Counted from the stretch's first letter, positions 32,761-43,217 are shown. The stretch is 64,000 bases of DNA from an uncultured Coriobacteriaceae bacterium (GCA_900550385.1 URRZ01000001.1:1-64000); one strand, 5' to 3'. The notes: generated by a model from the letters alone, not told the origin. A program made the numbers and translations.

Positions 32761-34791
32761 TTAGGACTCCTCGATCGCCTCGATCTCGTAGAGGCGCATG
32801 TCGCCTTCGCTGAGGATGAGCTCGAAACCCGGCGTCTCCGGGGTGATCGACTCGATGCCCGCCCAGTTTTCGGCCTTGTAGCGTTTCTCGTCGGATCTTG
32901 TGGGGTTGTCGCTTGAAAGGTCATCGAGTATTAGCAGGTAACGGGCGTCGAGCTCGCGCAGCGTCTGCTGCACCTCCTGGTCGGTGGCGACTTGGTTCAG
33001 CTTCGTTCGTATAAGGGCCGCTTCCTCGCCGTCCGCCCGCGCCCCGGTGTTGGACGAGCGCCGGTAATACGTGTTGATGCCTTCGACGCCGTAGCTCCAG
33101 CAGCTCCCGTCGCTCGGCACGTTGATGACGAGCGCGTCCTCGGGCAGCACCTCGTCCATGATCTTTCGAATGAACTCGTCCTCCTCGGCGGTGAGGCCGT
33201 TCTCCCACGAGTAGCGCGTGCCTATCTGGTGGTTTATGCTCGACAGGCTCAGATAGACCTGCCTATCCCGGTAATCGACGTGGATGGGGGTGAACTGGAG
33301 CAGCGCGAAAACGATCGTGACGATGACGCCGATCGCCCCTGCATACCATGCTGTCGATTTGCCGGGCTTCTTCCGCGCGAGCGCCCTCCTCATCCATGCG
33401 GCGATCCATGCCAGGCCAAGCGATGCCACGGGGATCGCGAAAAGCGCGCACATGGCTCCGGTGCGGTTGTAATCGGTGTACCAGAAGCCGATGAGGAGCT
33501 GCTTGACGGGGCTGTCGGTCGAAGTGCCGATGATGTGGGCGACGAGCGCGACGAGGTAGACGACCGTCAGCCAGAGGTAGCGCCGATCCCGCAGCGTCTT
33601 CACGATGCCGACTACCGTGAACAGCGTGAGCAGGGGCTGCACGCCCTGGCGAACGGAGAACATGAAGAAGGGGCTGCTCGCCAGCGCCTCGAAGGGCGAA
33701 AGCGATGCCTCCCACGTGTAGTTCACCACCGACTGCAAAAACGGCATGTTGTACATCACCACCCAGAGGGCGCAGGCGGACGCGAATAGGGCGACGGCGG
33801 CAACGACCCTGCCGGCGGAGATTCTCGGCTTGTCCTCGTCAGGGGCGAAGAACAGGCGGCTTACGGCGTAGGCTACGATGAGGATGCCGAGCGTGAACAC
33901 CCCGTTGGGCTGCGTGAGGGCGATGCTTACGAATCCGAGCAGCACGGCCGCCGCAAGCTTCATCTTGTCCGCCGACCGCGTTGCGTCGGGGATGCCGGCG
34001 AACGCTGCGAGGACGGCCGGTACGAAGATGAACGCGGCCATGTTCGGCAGCAGCTGGCCCCACACGACGAAACCCCAGGGGAAGCCGCAGAACGCGAGGA
34101 CGAGGATCGACCCGGCGATAATCACGGGCTTGTCGCGGCGGAAGACCTTCTCGAACAGGCACAGCATCCCCAAGGGGAACGCGAGCACGAGGAACACCGT
34201 GATGGAGGCGTTGAAGGAAAGGGCGACCGAGCCTCCGGTGATCGAGGCGAGCAGCGCGCAGACGACATGCCATGCCGCCGGATAGTACCCGGTGCTATCG
34301 AGGTTCTGGTCGAGGAACGAGCTGGTGTGCAGGGTCGAGAAAGTGCCGGTGTCCATGAAGCCCCGCGTCAGGGAAAGGTGGACGGTGCTGTCGTCGTTGC
34401 GCGAGAAGGAGTAGGGGCCGTCTATCCCCAAGAGGTACACGATGAGGAAAACCACCAGGGAGACGGCGACGTACAACGCGGCGATGCGCACCAGCTCGCG
34501 CGAGGCGAGGCGGGGTCGAAGGAGGTCGCTCGCGCCTTTGCCCGCGAACCTGCGCGCAACGAATGCGAGGAGGCTGAGCACGATCACGGAAAAGATGATC
34601 GCCCAAGGAGGGCAGGGCCTTGCGACCTCGTAGGCGACCACGCCCGCCACCGTGAACAGCATCATGGAGAAGACAGGGGCTATCGCCACGGAGGCGAACC
34701 GGCTGAAGGGGAACGAGCGTGCCAGAAGATAGCCGGGTATGTAGAGAAGCGCGATGCAGGCTAGGACGGCGAACAGGTATGCGAGCCACAT
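32761..34791 (-). CDS. Polytopic membrane protein, DUF6541-like, paralog A
   Basis: 676 residues, same architecture as the gene at 30556. Matching motifs are DDSTVHLSLTRGFMDTGTFS, GYYPAAWHVVCAL, GFPWGFVVWGQLLPNMAAF, FWYTDYNRTGAMCALFAIP and SYGVEGINTYYRRS in the soluble tail, which ends PETPGFELILSEGDMRLYEI. The two proteins are clearly a tandem duplication but have diverged throughout. GAGGAGAAAG precedes ATG 34791; TATAAT (plus-strand 34874-34879) is a good -10 upstream. A cell-envelope glycan role is inference from fold layout only. Confidence 0.75.
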   Translation of the reverse strand: MWLAYLFAVLACIALLYIPGYLLARSFPFSRFASVAIAPVFSMMLFTVAGVVAYEVARPCPPWAIIFSVIVLSLLAFVARRFAGKGASDLLRPRLASRELVRIAALYVAVSLVVFLIVYLLGIDGPYSFSRNDDSTVHLSLTRGFMDTGTFSTLHTSSFLDQNLDSTGYYPAAWHVVCALLASITGGSVALSFNASITVFLVLAFPLGMLCLFEKVFRRDKPVIIAGSILVLAFCGFPWGFVVWGQLLPNMAAFIFVPAVLAAFAGIPDATRSADKMKLAAAVLLGFVSIALTQPNGVFTLGILIVAYAVSRLFFAPDEDKPRISAGRVVAAVALFASACALWVVMYNMPFLQSVVNYTWEASLSPFEALASSPFFMFSVRQGVQPLLTLFTVVGIVKTLRDRRYLWLTVVYLVALVAHIIGTSTDSPVKQLLIGFWYTDYNRTGAMCALFAIPVASLGLAWIAAWMRRALARKKPGKSTAWYAGAIGVIVTIVFALLQFTPIHVDYRDRQVYLSLSSINHQIGTRYSWENGLTAEEDEFIRKIMDEVLPEDALVINVPSDGSCWSYGVEGINTYYRRSSNTGARADGEEAALIRTKLNQVATDQEVQQTLRELDARYLLILDDLSSDNPTRSDEKRYKAENWAGIESITPETPGFELILSEGDMRLYEIEAIEES

Positions 34792-34996
34792 GGCTTTCTC
34801 CTCGTCGGTAGTTTCGTTGGGTTGCTTTCGCAGTATGTGCCGTCGCGGCGGCGCGCTATGGCACTTCCGCTAGATTATAGCGTTGGGGCGGGAGTCCGCG
34901 CCGCATCGAAGGTTAACAGCGGATGACATCGCTCGTGCGCGGCGGCGTCGGGTGGAGCGCGTGCTAGTATTCCGCTAGCGAGCGAAAGGACACCCC

Positions 34997-36106
34997 ATGG
35001 CTGAAAGCTATCGTATCTGCCTTCTTCCCGGCGACGGCATCGGGCCCGAGATCATCGCCGAGGGGGTGAAGGTCCTGCAGGCGGCGGGGGAGCGGTTCGG
35101 CATCGGCTTCTCCTACGAGGAGGCGCTGATCGGCGGCGCCGCCATAGACGCGTGCGGCACGGCGCTGCCCGAGGCGACGCTCGACGCCGCGCTCGGCTGC
35201 GACGCGGTGCTGCTCGCGGCGGTGGGCGGCCCGAAATGGGACACGACCGATCCCGCAAAACCTCGTCCCGAGCAGGGGCTCTTGGGCATACGGAAGCAGC
35301 TGGGGCTCTACACCAACCTGCGCCCGGTGCGGATCTTCCCGGCGCTGGCGGGTGCCTCCACGCTCAAGCCCGAGATCGTCGACGGCGTGGACATGATGAT
35401 CGTGCGCGAGCTGACGGGCGGCCTGTACTTCGGCCGTCGCGAGCGCGTGTACGGCGAGCCGGGCTGCGCGGCGGGCGGCGCGCCCGGGCAGCGCGCCTTC
35501 GACACCATGGAGTACCGGGAGTACGAGGTCGAGCGCATCGCTCGCCAGGCGTTCGACGCCGCACGGAAGCGCCGCGGCAAGGTGACGAGCGTCGACAAGG
35601 CCAACGTGCTGGAGACCAGCCGCATGTGGCGCGAGGTGGTCCACCGCATCGGCGAACGGGATTACCCCGACGTGGAGCTGGAGGACTTGCTGGTGGACAA
35701 CGCCGCCATGCAGCTGATCAGCCGCCCCGCCGATTTCGACGTCGTCGTGACCGAGAACATGTTCGGCGACATCCTCTCCGACGAGGCGGCGCAGATCACC
35801 GGGTCGCTGGGCATGCTGGCAAGCGCGAGCCTGGGCGACGGCACGGCGCTGTACGAGCCCAGCCACGGCAGCGCGCCCGACATCGCGGGGCGCGGCATCG
35901 CCAACCCGCTGGCGCAGATACTGTCCGTCGAGATGATGCTGCGCTACAGCTTCGATGCGGCTGAGGCGGCGGATGCGGTGAGGCGTGCGGTCGAGGCCGT
36001 GCTCGACGACGGATGGCGGACGGCGGACATCCGCGACGCCTCGACGCCTGAGGGCCGCGTGGTGGGGACGGCGCGGATGGGCGACTTGGTCATCGAGCGC
36101 CTGTAG
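34997..36106 (+). CDS. leuB: 3-isopropylmalate dehydrogenase
   Basis: 369 residues. The NAD-dependent decarboxylating dehydrogenase signatures are all present: [52 protein letters not shown] and the Asp-rich metal site [24 protein letters not shown], then [18 protein letters not shown]. It produces 4-methyl-2-oxopentanoate in leucine synthesis. AAAGGA precedes ATG 34997, with a TAGTAT -10-like hexamer at 34965-34970, so it has its own promoter. It is separated from leuCD by the two inverted membrane-protein genes. Confidence 0.96.
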   Translation: MAESYRICLLPGDGIGPEIIAEGVKVLQAAGERFGIGFSYEEALIGGAAIDACGTALPEATLDAALGCDAVLLAAVGGPKWDTTDPAKPRPEQGLLGIRKQLGLYTNLRPVRIFPALAGASTLKPEIVDGVDMMIVRELTGGLYFGRRERVYGEPGCAAGGAPGQRAFDTMEYREYEVERIARQAFDAARKRRGKVTSVDKANVLETSRMWREVVHRIGERDYPDVELEDLLVDNAAMQLISRPADFDVVVTENMFGDILSDEAAQITGSLGMLASASLGDGTALYEPSHGSAPDIAGRGIANPLAQILSVEMMLRYSFDAAEAADAVRRAVEAVLDDGWRTADIRDASTPEGRVVGTARMGDLVIERL

Positions 36107-36150
36107 GTGTATCCTTGACGGAAAGGCGACGATGCTCGAGGAGGTGCGCG

Positions 36151-36624
36151 GTGGCCGATCGGACGATCGAAACGGGCGGTGCTGACGGCCGTCCGGCATC
36201 GGGCGCCGGCGCATGCCCCGGCCAACCGGCGCGCCGCCCCTGCTGCCGCAGGCGCGGAGGGGGCGGGGGGGCTTTGGTGGAGCCCGCCGCTTTGGCCGCG
36301 CTGCTCTCGGCGGGCGGCTACGGCTACGATATGAGGCGGACCATCCTGGAGATGTCCGACGGCAAGGTGGACGTGGATACCGGCGGCCTGTACCGCAGCC
36401 TGCGCAGGCTCGAGGACGAAGGCGCCGTCGCGTCGCGCTGGGTGGAGGACTGCTCCGGTCCGCGTCGACGCGAATACGAGCTCACCGAGACAGGCGTCGC
36501 GCTGGCGAGGCAATGGCTTTCGACCCTTCGCGAGCGCAAGCGCCTCGACGAACTGCTGGTCGAGCTGCTGGAATCGGGGCTATCGGCCTCGCAGGGAGAC
36601 GGCGGCGGGCTTTCGGAAGGCTGA
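36151..36624 (+). CDS. PadR-family transcriptional regulator with Cys/Arg-rich N-terminus
   Basis: 157 residues. The winged helix begins near residue 46: ALVEPAALAALLSAGGYGYDMRRTILEMSDGKVDVDTGGLYRSLRRLEDEGAVAS, then RRREYELTETGVALARQWL. The first ~45 residues are Gly/Arg/Cys-rich (CPGQPARRPCC) and unlike ordinary PadR proteins. The GTG start at 36151 is chosen for GAGGAGGT eight bases upstream. It may regulate the large gene 54 bases downstream or itself; PadR proteins usually answer to small aromatic or membrane-stress signals. Confidence 0.83.
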   Translation: MADRTIETGGADGRPASGAGACPGQPARRPCCRRRGGGGGALVEPAALAALLSAGGYGYDMRRTILEMSDGKVDVDTGGLYRSLRRLEDEGAVASRWVEDCSGPRRREYELTETGVALARQWLSTLRERKRLDELLVELLESGLSASQGDGGGLSEG

Positions 36625-36678
36625 CCGGCCGGCATGCCCCCAATCGATCCGAATCCGATCCGCGCGAAGGAGGCGCCG

Positions 36679-39642
36679 ATGGACAGCCATGCCGCCGGCG
36701 ACGGCGTCTACCGCATAGCCGGGATGCGCGGCCGCATATTCGGCTCGAGTCGCGTCCTGTCCGATGCCGTCCCGGGGCTGCCCGACGCCCCCGCCCCCTT
36801 CCCTTCGGCGTTGCACGGGGCGGAACCCGCCGGCCCGCTTCATCCCTCCAGCAAAAACGGGGCCGTCCGGGACCTGTCCGCGATGATATCCCTCCTCGAA
36901 TCCGCCATCTCCGCAGCTGCGGGCAGCGAGGCGCCGCCGGCAGCCGACGGCTCGGAGCTCCGCGATTCGCCGGAGCGGTCGTACGGGTGGGTGTGCCGGT
37001 CGTTGCCGGCCCCCGATCCCGTGGGGCGCTACGTCGTCGAGTTCATCGGGGAGCGGAAGGTGCGCATACTGGCGTATGTCGACGGATTCGGCCGTGCGTT
37101 CTCTACCGATGAGCCGCTGGATGCGCCGCCCGCGCGCGAGCCCGACTTGCAGTTCGCGCGGTTCGACGATCAGCCCGAACGCGGGGTTTTGAACGGCTGC
37201 GTCGAGGCGAAGGCCGCAGACGGGCGGTGGTTCGAGGCGGCGCTGTTCCGGCGCGAGGGCGGCCGCTACGCCCTTCGCGACACCTGGTTCGACTTCGGGG
37301 GCAACGGTGAGGGGCTGTCCTATCCGGATGCCATGGCGCGCTGCTACCTGGCGTTCGTGCACCGGCCGTCGCTGGGGGCCCCGGAGGTCCCGGCGCGGGG
37401 GTTCGGCGGCATCGAGGAGCTGTTCGACCGCCTTCCGGCGCTGGCCGCCCTGCGCAAGGCGCGAAGCGATATCATGCGGGCGCATTGGGACCCCGCGCTG
37501 AAGCCCCCCGTGCTGGCGTTCGCGCTGGCGCGCTGGCTGGAGGATGCGGGGCTGGACTCGCTCGCGTTGGCGCCTGCGGATGCGCTGCGCCTGGTGCGGA
37601 CGGCCCGTTACGCCGACATCTACTATCTCGGCACGAACGAGGCGGGCAAGGGGCTGCCGGTGGGCTGCGTGTGGGCGCTGCAGAATGCGCTGAACCGCTT
37701 CCTGCTGGTGAAGGAGGAGCTGGGCGAGAGGGCCTCGATCGCCGATGAGGCGGAGGTCCTCGCCTGCGATCAGGGGATCGTCGAGACGTTCGCGCAGCGC
37801 CCCGTCGAGGAATGCCTCCACGCCGTCGACGACGACGGCTCCGCCGATGGGGCGGATGCCGAGCGCGGCCCCGACCCGGCGGTTCGAGGCGAATGGGACC
37901 TGCGCTGCGCGCTCGCCCGCGAGGCCGAGCTGCTTCGCGCCCCGCTTCGCTTCGAGGTGGCGTTCCGCGCCGATGTCGAAGCGGGCATCGTGGGGATGCG
38001 CGCGCTCGTGCCCGGCGTGTCCATGATGCCATCGCGGTTTTGGGACGAGTCCTCCTGCGATATCGGCGAGGCGACCGAGTCCGACCGCAACGATCAGGCG
38101 GTGCGCTATGCCGAGCATCTGGCGATCCTGTTCGCCGCGAAGGCGTTTGCGGCAAGCCCCCGCGTCGAGCGCTTCGAGTTCGCCGCCTACGCGATCGCGG
38201 ACAGCGTGTCGGCGGGCGGGGCGGAGCAGATCCTGTCGGCGTTCGGGGAGGGCGGCTCCGATGGGCACGAAGACGGCGAGCCCCCGGTCCTCCCGGACCT
38301 GTTCGTCGCGTTCGGCAGGGAAGGGTTCTTCGAGGGCGCGGAAGCCGCCGCTGCCGGCGAGCCCTACGGGTTCGCATCGTCGTTCGGCGCCGCGTTTGCC
38401 AGCAACGCCTCCGACCCGGTTTCGTTCGCATCCTCGGACCCGTTCCGCTCGCTGGCATCGCTGCCGTCCGCCCGCCATCGCGCCGATTCGCCCGAATGCC
38501 GCGACGCCGAGCTTCCTCCGGCGGCCCAAGCGGTGCTGGGCGCGCGCTGGATGCACGATCTGCGCATCGACTCCGACGCCCTCCACCGCCGCCTGGCCGA
38601 GCGCTTGGCGAACCGCCTGTCGCGCACGAAGAGCGCGACGGACGCCATCCACGTCGTCATGCGCCAGCGGGATCGCGCCGACGATCCCTTCGTCGACCGC
38701 GCCTGCGCCCGCCTGATGGCGGCTTTGGCGGAAGGGGCGGCGGATCCGAGCGACCAGAACACCGTGGTGGACAGCTTCATGGGCGACGACCCCTGCCGCG
38801 ACGCCATCCGCCGCGCCCAGGCGCTGGTGGGGGCGGGCGATGCCGATGGCGCCGCGCACATCCTCTCGGAGGCGGCATGGGAGGCGGAAGGCGGCGGCCG
38901 CTACGCCGACGACGCCGAGGTGGTCCATCGCGGCTTCGACGGCTACGTTTCGCGCGTTCTGTACAACTTGGCGCGCTCCGGATCCCTCCCTCGCTTCGGC
39001 GGATTCGCGCAAGCGGATCGCGACAGGTTGGTCGAGCTGGTGCCCGGCACGCTGGTCAGCTGCCATCTGGAGGCGGTCAAGCTGCTGGAGCGCTCGTTCT
39101 CGGGCATGGATTCGGCGCTTGCCCACGCCCGGCGCGCGGTTGAGCTGGCGCCCGCCTCGCCGACCCCGCGCTGCCTCCTCGCGCGCGTCTACATGCTCAT
39201 GGGGGACATGGCAAGCGCGACGGCTTCGCTGGAGAAGGCGCTTTCGTTGGCGACCCAGTCCTCCGACATCGCCGTGGCGTACTACCAGCTTGCTTACACC
39301 CGCTGGAAGGCGGGGGATGCCCGCGCGGGCGCCGCCTGCTACGCGAAGTCGATGATGACCGCGCCCATCATGGCGGCGCAGGCGGCGGTGGAGCTTCAGG
39401 ACCTCCTCGGCGAGGAGGGGCTCGGCCTGCCCCGCGGCCCGGACGTCGACGGCGAGCTGGAGCGCCTGGGGGTGCCGCTCGCCCCCGACCCCGATGTGCT
39501 CGATGCGCTGCAGGTGGCCGCCGCCGGCGCGGTGGACGCGGACCTGTTCCCGGTCGCGCGCTCCCTTTTGGCGACGTGCCTGCATTACCGCCCCGACGAT
39601 GCCTTGATGGGGGTCCTGCGATCGCTCGATGCCCTTGCGTGA
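36679..39642 (+). CDS. Large TPR-containing protein of unknown function
   Basis: 987 residues from ATG 36679 (AAGGAGG six bases upstream); an in-frame ATG at 36634 is weaker. No signal peptide and no membrane helix is evident. The first ~700 residues match no family I recognise. The C-terminal third has helical repeats of TPR type, clearest at SALAHARRAVELAPASPTPRCLLARVYMLMGDMASATASLEKALSLA and YYQLAYTRWKAGDARAGAACYAKSM. The composition fits cytoplasmic scaffolding. It sits between the PadR gene and hisS and shares their strand. Confidence 0.72.
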   Translation: MDSHAAGDGVYRIAGMRGRIFGSSRVLSDAVPGLPDAPAPFPSALHGAEPAGPLHPSSKNGAVRDLSAMISLLESAISAAAGSEAPPAADGSELRDSPERSYGWVCRSLPAPDPVGRYVVEFIGERKVRILAYVDGFGRAFSTDEPLDAPPAREPDLQFARFDDQPERGVLNGCVEAKAADGRWFEAALFRREGGRYALRDTWFDFGGNGEGLSYPDAMARCYLAFVHRPSLGAPEVPARGFGGIEELFDRLPALAALRKARSDIMRAHWDPALKPPVLAFALARWLEDAGLDSLALAPADALRLVRTARYADIYYLGTNEAGKGLPVGCVWALQNALNRFLLVKEELGERASIADEAEVLACDQGIVETFAQRPVEECLHAVDDDGSADGADAERGPDPAVRGEWDLRCALAREAELLRAPLRFEVAFRADVEAGIVGMRALVPGVSMMPSRFWDESSCDIGEATESDRNDQAVRYAEHLAILFAAKAFAASPRVERFEFAAYAIADSVSAGGAEQILSAFGEGGSDGHEDGEPPVLPDLFVAFGREGFFEGAEAAAAGEPYGFASSFGAAFASNASDPVSFASSDPFRSLASLPSARHRADSPECRDAELPPAAQAVLGARWMHDLRIDSDALHRRLAERLANRLSRTKSATDAIHVVMRQRDRADDPFVDRACARLMAALAEGAADPSDQNTVVDSFMGDDPCRDAIRRAQALVGAGDADGAAHILSEAAWEAEGGGRYADDAEVVHRGFDGYVSRVLYNLARSGSLPRFGGFAQADRDRLVELVPGTLVSCHLEAVKLLERSFSGMDSALAHARRAVELAPASPTPRCLLARVYMLMGDMASATASLEKALSLATQSSDIAVAYYQLAYTRWKAGDARAGAACYAKSMMTAPIMAAQAAVELQDLLGEEGLGLPRGPDVDGELERLGVPLAPDPDVLDALQVAAAGAVDADLFPVARSLLATCLHYRPDDALMGVLRSLDALA

Positions 39643-39738
39643 GCATCTTGCGAGCGGGCGCCCTCCGGCTTCGATCGTGCGCTACAATGGCACGGTTCGA
39701 ACGGCGCCGATCGGCGCAGGGCATTACGGAGGACACGC

Positions 39739-41118
39739 ATGGCGATACGAGCACCCAAGGGCACGCAGGACATCCTGCCCGACGAGCTGCGCTTCTGGAC
39801 GCGGTTCAAGCAGACGGCGGCATCCATCTTCGGGAGGTACGGCTACCAGCCCATCGAGACCCCCCTCATCGAGCAGACCGACCTGTTCGTGCGCGGCATC
39901 GGCGAGGCGACCGACGTGGTGTCCAAGGAGATGTTCACGGCGATTTCCGGCGACAACCTGAAGAAGCTTTTGGGCGGCGGGTCGCTCGAGGCGAAAAGCC
40001 GCCTGAGCCTGCGGCCCGAAGGCACCGCCGGCGTCGTGCGCGCCGTCGTGCAGCACGATCTGGTCCCGCAGGGCGCCGCCCCGGCGAAGCTCATGTACGC
40101 GGGCCCGATGTTCCGCGCGGAAAACGTCCAGAAGGGCCGCCAGCGCCAGTTCAATCAGGTCGGCGTGGAGTGCTTGGGCGCCGAGGACCCCACGGTGGAT
40201 GCCGAGGGGATCATCATGACCATGCGCTTCTTCGATGCGGTGGGCATCCCCTCTTCCTCGATCCGCCTGCTTCTGAACTCCATGGGCTGCGCCGAGTGCC
40301 GTCCCGCCTATCGCGACGTGGTGAAGGCGTACATGGACGAGCATGCCGACGAGCTGTGCGACGATTGCAAGCGACGCGCCGAGACGAACCCGCTGCGCGC
40401 GTTCGATTGCAAGAAGGAGGCGTGCTCGGCCGTCATGGACGGCGCGCCGAAGATCGCCGATTACCTGTGCGACGATTGCCGCGAGCATTACGAGACCGTG
40501 AAGCGCCTGGTGGAGGCTGCGGGCATTTCCTTCATCGAGGACCCGCGCTTGGTGCGCGGCCTCGACTACTACACGCGCACCGTGTTCGAGGTCCAGGTGA
40601 CCGACGGCATGGGCAGCCAGAACGCCATCGGCGGCGGCGGACGCTACGACAAGCTGGCCGAGGAGGTGGGCGGGCGCCCGACTCCCGGGTTCGGCTTCGC
40701 CTTGGGCTACGAGCGCTGCCTTCTGGCGCTGCAGGCGGCGGGGATGGAGCTCCCCGGGCGCCCGCCTTGCGACATATTCGTGGCGTGCGTCGACGATTCC
40801 GTTCGCGAGATGGCGTTCCGCATTGCCCAGGCGGCGCGCGACGCCGGCCTGACCGCCGAGGTGGACCATCAGCGCCGGAGCCTGAAGAGCCAGTTCAAGC
40901 TCGCCGACAAGCTGGACGCCGTGCTGGTGTTCGTGCTGGGGCCCGAAGAGCTTGCCGCCGGTTCGGTGAAGGTCCGCAACATGCAGACGCATCGCGAGAG
41001 GACCATCGAGCTTTCCGTCCTGCGCTCCATCATCAGGGCGTTTCTGGACACGCCCGCAGACGCGGGGAACGCAGCCGCCTCGGCAGCCGCCCTGGGGGAG
41101 CTGCTCGATCGCGAGTAG
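39739..41118 (+). CDS. hisS: Histidyl-tRNA synthetase
   Basis: 459 residues. Class II motif 1 lies near YQPIETPLIEQTDLF, motif 2 in MFRAENVQKGRQRQFNQVGVECLG and motif 3 in GFGFALGYERCLLAL. The histidine-binding segments LVRGLDYYTRTVFEV and IGGGGRYDKL are present. The C-terminal anticodon domain carries VDHQRRSLKSQFKLADK. A zinc-like Cys set (CAECRPAY, CDDCKRRAE, CDDCREHYE) is inserted between motifs 2 and 3, as in many bacterial HisRS. GGAGG precedes ATG 39739; TACAAT at 39683-39688 is a -10 candidate. Confidence 0.97.
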   Translation: MAIRAPKGTQDILPDELRFWTRFKQTAASIFGRYGYQPIETPLIEQTDLFVRGIGEATDVVSKEMFTAISGDNLKKLLGGGSLEAKSRLSLRPEGTAGVVRAVVQHDLVPQGAAPAKLMYAGPMFRAENVQKGRQRQFNQVGVECLGAEDPTVDAEGIIMTMRFFDAVGIPSSSIRLLLNSMGCAECRPAYRDVVKAYMDEHADELCDDCKRRAETNPLRAFDCKKEACSAVMDGAPKIADYLCDDCREHYETVKRLVEAAGISFIEDPRLVRGLDYYTRTVFEVQVTDGMGSQNAIGGGGRYDKLAEEVGGRPTPGFGFALGYERCLLALQAAGMELPGRPPCDIFVACVDDSVREMAFRIAQAARDAGLTAEVDHQRRSLKSQFKLADKLDAVLVFVLGPEELAAGSVKVRNMQTHRERTIELSVLRSIIRAFLDTPADAGNAAASAAALGELLDRE

Positions 41119-41298
41119 CTCCCCGCCCCGTGCGGCGGCGCGGGGCGCGGAAACGGGCTCCGGGCGGCTCCGGCCGACGCTGGCGGCGCGATTCGCGCTG
41201 CTTGTGGGTCTTGCCTGGATATTACGCCGGTCGCCTGCGCGCCTGTAGTAAACTGATCCGGTTTGAACAACCGTTGGATTTGCAAGGACTTAACCATC

Positions 41299-43077
41299 AT
41301 GACCGACTTCATGAACGAATACTGCATGCACACCGCCACGTGCGGCGAGCTGCGCCGCGAGGACATCGACCGCGAGGTGGTGCTGGCCGGTTGGGCGTGG
41401 CACACGCGCGACCACGGCGGCCTGATCTTCATCGACCTGCGCGACCGTGACGGCTACACCCAGGTGGTCGTCGACCCCGATTGCGTCACGCCCGAGGAGT
41501 TCGCCGAGGCGGAGCATCTGGGCCGCGAGTACGTGATCAAGGCGGCCGGCCGCGTGCGCTACCGCGGCGACGAGGGCGTGAACCCCAACATGGCCACCGG
41601 CGAGATCGAGGTGCTGTGCACGTCGCTTGAGGTGCTGAACACGTCGGTCACCCCGCCGTTCTCCATCGAGGACGGCATCGGCACGGACGAGACCATGCGC
41701 ATGAAGTGGCGCTACCTGGACATCCGCCGCCCCGAGATGATGGCCAACCTGATGCTGCGCCACAAGGTCGCCCAGGCGATGCGCGGCGCGCTGAACGAGC
41801 GCGGCTTCATGGAGGTGGAGACGCCCATCCTGGCCAACTCCACGCCCGAGGGCGCGCGCGACTACATCGTTCCCAGCCGCACCAACCCCGGCAAGTTCTT
41901 CGCGCTTCCGCAGAGCCCCCAGCAGTTCAAACAGATGCTGATGTGCGCTGGCGTCGAGCGCTACTACCAGATCGCCCGTTGCTTCCGCGACGAGGACCTG
42001 CGCGCCGACCGCCAGCCCGAGTTCACGCAGGTGGACATCGAGATGTCGTTCGTCGAGGGCGAGGACGTCATGGACATGATGGAAGGCGTCATGTCCGAGG
42101 TGCTGGCTGCCGTGGGCGTGGAGCATCAGTTCCCGCTTCTGCGCATGCCCTACGCCGAGGCCATGGAGCGCTTCGGCTGCGACCGCCCCGACATCCGCTT
42201 CGGCATGGAGCTGGTCAACCTGACCGAGATCGTGCGCGGGTGCGGCTTCGGCGTGTTCGCGAAGGCCGTCGAGGCGGGCGGCGTGGTCAAGGCCATCAAC
42301 GTCAAGGGCGCCGGCGACTGGAGCCGCGGCGAGATCGACAAGCTGGGCGACATCGCCTCCGCCAACGGCGCCAAGGGCATGGCCTGGATCGCCTACACCA
42401 CCGACGGCAAGGAGAAGAGCCCCATCATCAAGTTCTTCGACGAGGAGACCTACGCCAAGATGAAGGAGGCCCTGGGCGTCGAGCCGGGCGACCTGGTGCT
42501 GTTCGCCGCCGACAAGGCGAAGGTGGCCAACACCGTGCTGGCCGCGTTGCGCCTGCACATGGCCGACGCGATGGACATCCCGCGCGAGGGCCATGCGCTG
42601 CTGTGGGTCGTCGACTTCCCGATGTTCCACTACGACGAAGACGAGAAGAAGCTCTCCGCCGAGCACCATCCGTTCACGATGCCGGCCAAGGAGGATCTGG
42701 ACAAGCTGGAAAGCGACCCGCTGACCGTGGGCAGCTACAGCTACGACCTGGTCATGGACGGCTTCGAGGTGGGCGGCGGCACGATCCGCATCCACAACGC
42801 CGACCTGCAGCGCCGCGTGCTGCGCTGCTGCGGCCTGGACGACGAGCAGATCGAGGAGAAGTTCGGCCATCTGATCCATGCTCTCGAGCTGGGCGCGCCC
42901 CCGCACGGCGGCATCGCGCTGGGTCTCGACCGCCTGGTGATGCTGCTGGCCGGCGCGGATTCCATCCGCGACGTCATCGCGTTCCCCAAGACCAGCTCCG
43001 CCAGCGACCCGATGACGGGCGCCCCGTCCGAAGTCACCGGCCGCCAACTCAAGGATGTGTCCCTGCGCCTGTTGTAG
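41299..43077 (+). CDS. aspS: Aspartyl-tRNA synthetase
   Basis: 592 residues, the bacterial-type AspRS. It has an N-terminal OB anticodon domain ([24 protein letters not shown]), catalytic motif 2 ([30 protein letters not shown]), a GAD insertion domain and motif 3 ([15 protein letters not shown]). The start was placed at ATG 41299; the upstream TTG at 41263 would add 12 residues without a ribosome site. The 180-base spacer after hisS suggests its own promoter. A strong terminator follows at 43111. Whether it also charges tRNA-Asn depends on gatCAB, which is not here. Confidence 0.96.
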   Translation: MTDFMNEYCMHTATCGELRREDIDREVVLAGWAWHTRDHGGLIFIDLRDRDGYTQVVVDPDCVTPEEFAEAEHLGREYVIKAAGRVRYRGDEGVNPNMATGEIEVLCTSLEVLNTSVTPPFSIEDGIGTDETMRMKWRYLDIRRPEMMANLMLRHKVAQAMRGALNERGFMEVETPILANSTPEGARDYIVPSRTNPGKFFALPQSPQQFKQMLMCAGVERYYQIARCFRDEDLRADRQPEFTQVDIEMSFVEGEDVMDMMEGVMSEVLAAVGVEHQFPLLRMPYAEAMERFGCDRPDIRFGMELVNLTEIVRGCGFGVFAKAVEAGGVVKAINVKGAGDWSRGEIDKLGDIASANGAKGMAWIAYTTDGKEKSPIIKFFDEETYAKMKEALGVEPGDLVLFAADKAKVANTVLAALRLHMADAMDIPREGHALLWVVDFPMFHYDEDEKKLSAEHHPFTMPAKEDLDKLESDPLTVGSYSYDLVMDGFEVGGGTIRIHNADLQRRVLRCCGLDDEQIEEKFGHLIHALELGAPPHGGIALGLDRLVMLLAGADSIRDVIAFPKTSSASDPMTGAPSEVTGRQLKDVSLRLL

Positions 43078-43110
43078 GCCGGCGAACGCGACATCCCGCA
43101 TCCGAAGTGG

Positions 43111-43151
43111 CGCCCTGCGAGCCAAGATGGCTTGCAGGGCGTTTTTCGTTT
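43111..43151 (+). terminator. Intrinsic terminator of aspS
   Basis: GCCCTGCGAGCCA pairs with TGGCTTGCAGGGC around a three-base loop, followed by GTTTTTCGTTT. A textbook rho-independent signal, 34 bases after the stop. Confidence 0.92.
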
Positions 43152-43217
43152 CCCTCAGTCCAAGTCCCAGCCCAAGTCTAGGCATAAGCTTCAATTCTTC
43201 TGCTGCGCGGGCGGAAT

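Noticed and set aside
36580..39585. 1001-codon minus-strand frame opposite the TPR protein
   Set aside because: Both strands are open here. The plus strand was kept because it has a good ribosome site, TPR motifs and normal amino-acid balance, while the minus frame is His/Arg/Gly-rich without motif.
41119..41298. T-box or other riboswitch ahead of aspS
   Set aside because: The spacer is GC-rich with small hairpins, but it lacks the conserved T-box sequence (GGTGG and TGGNACC type words) and a specifier loop that could be recognised.
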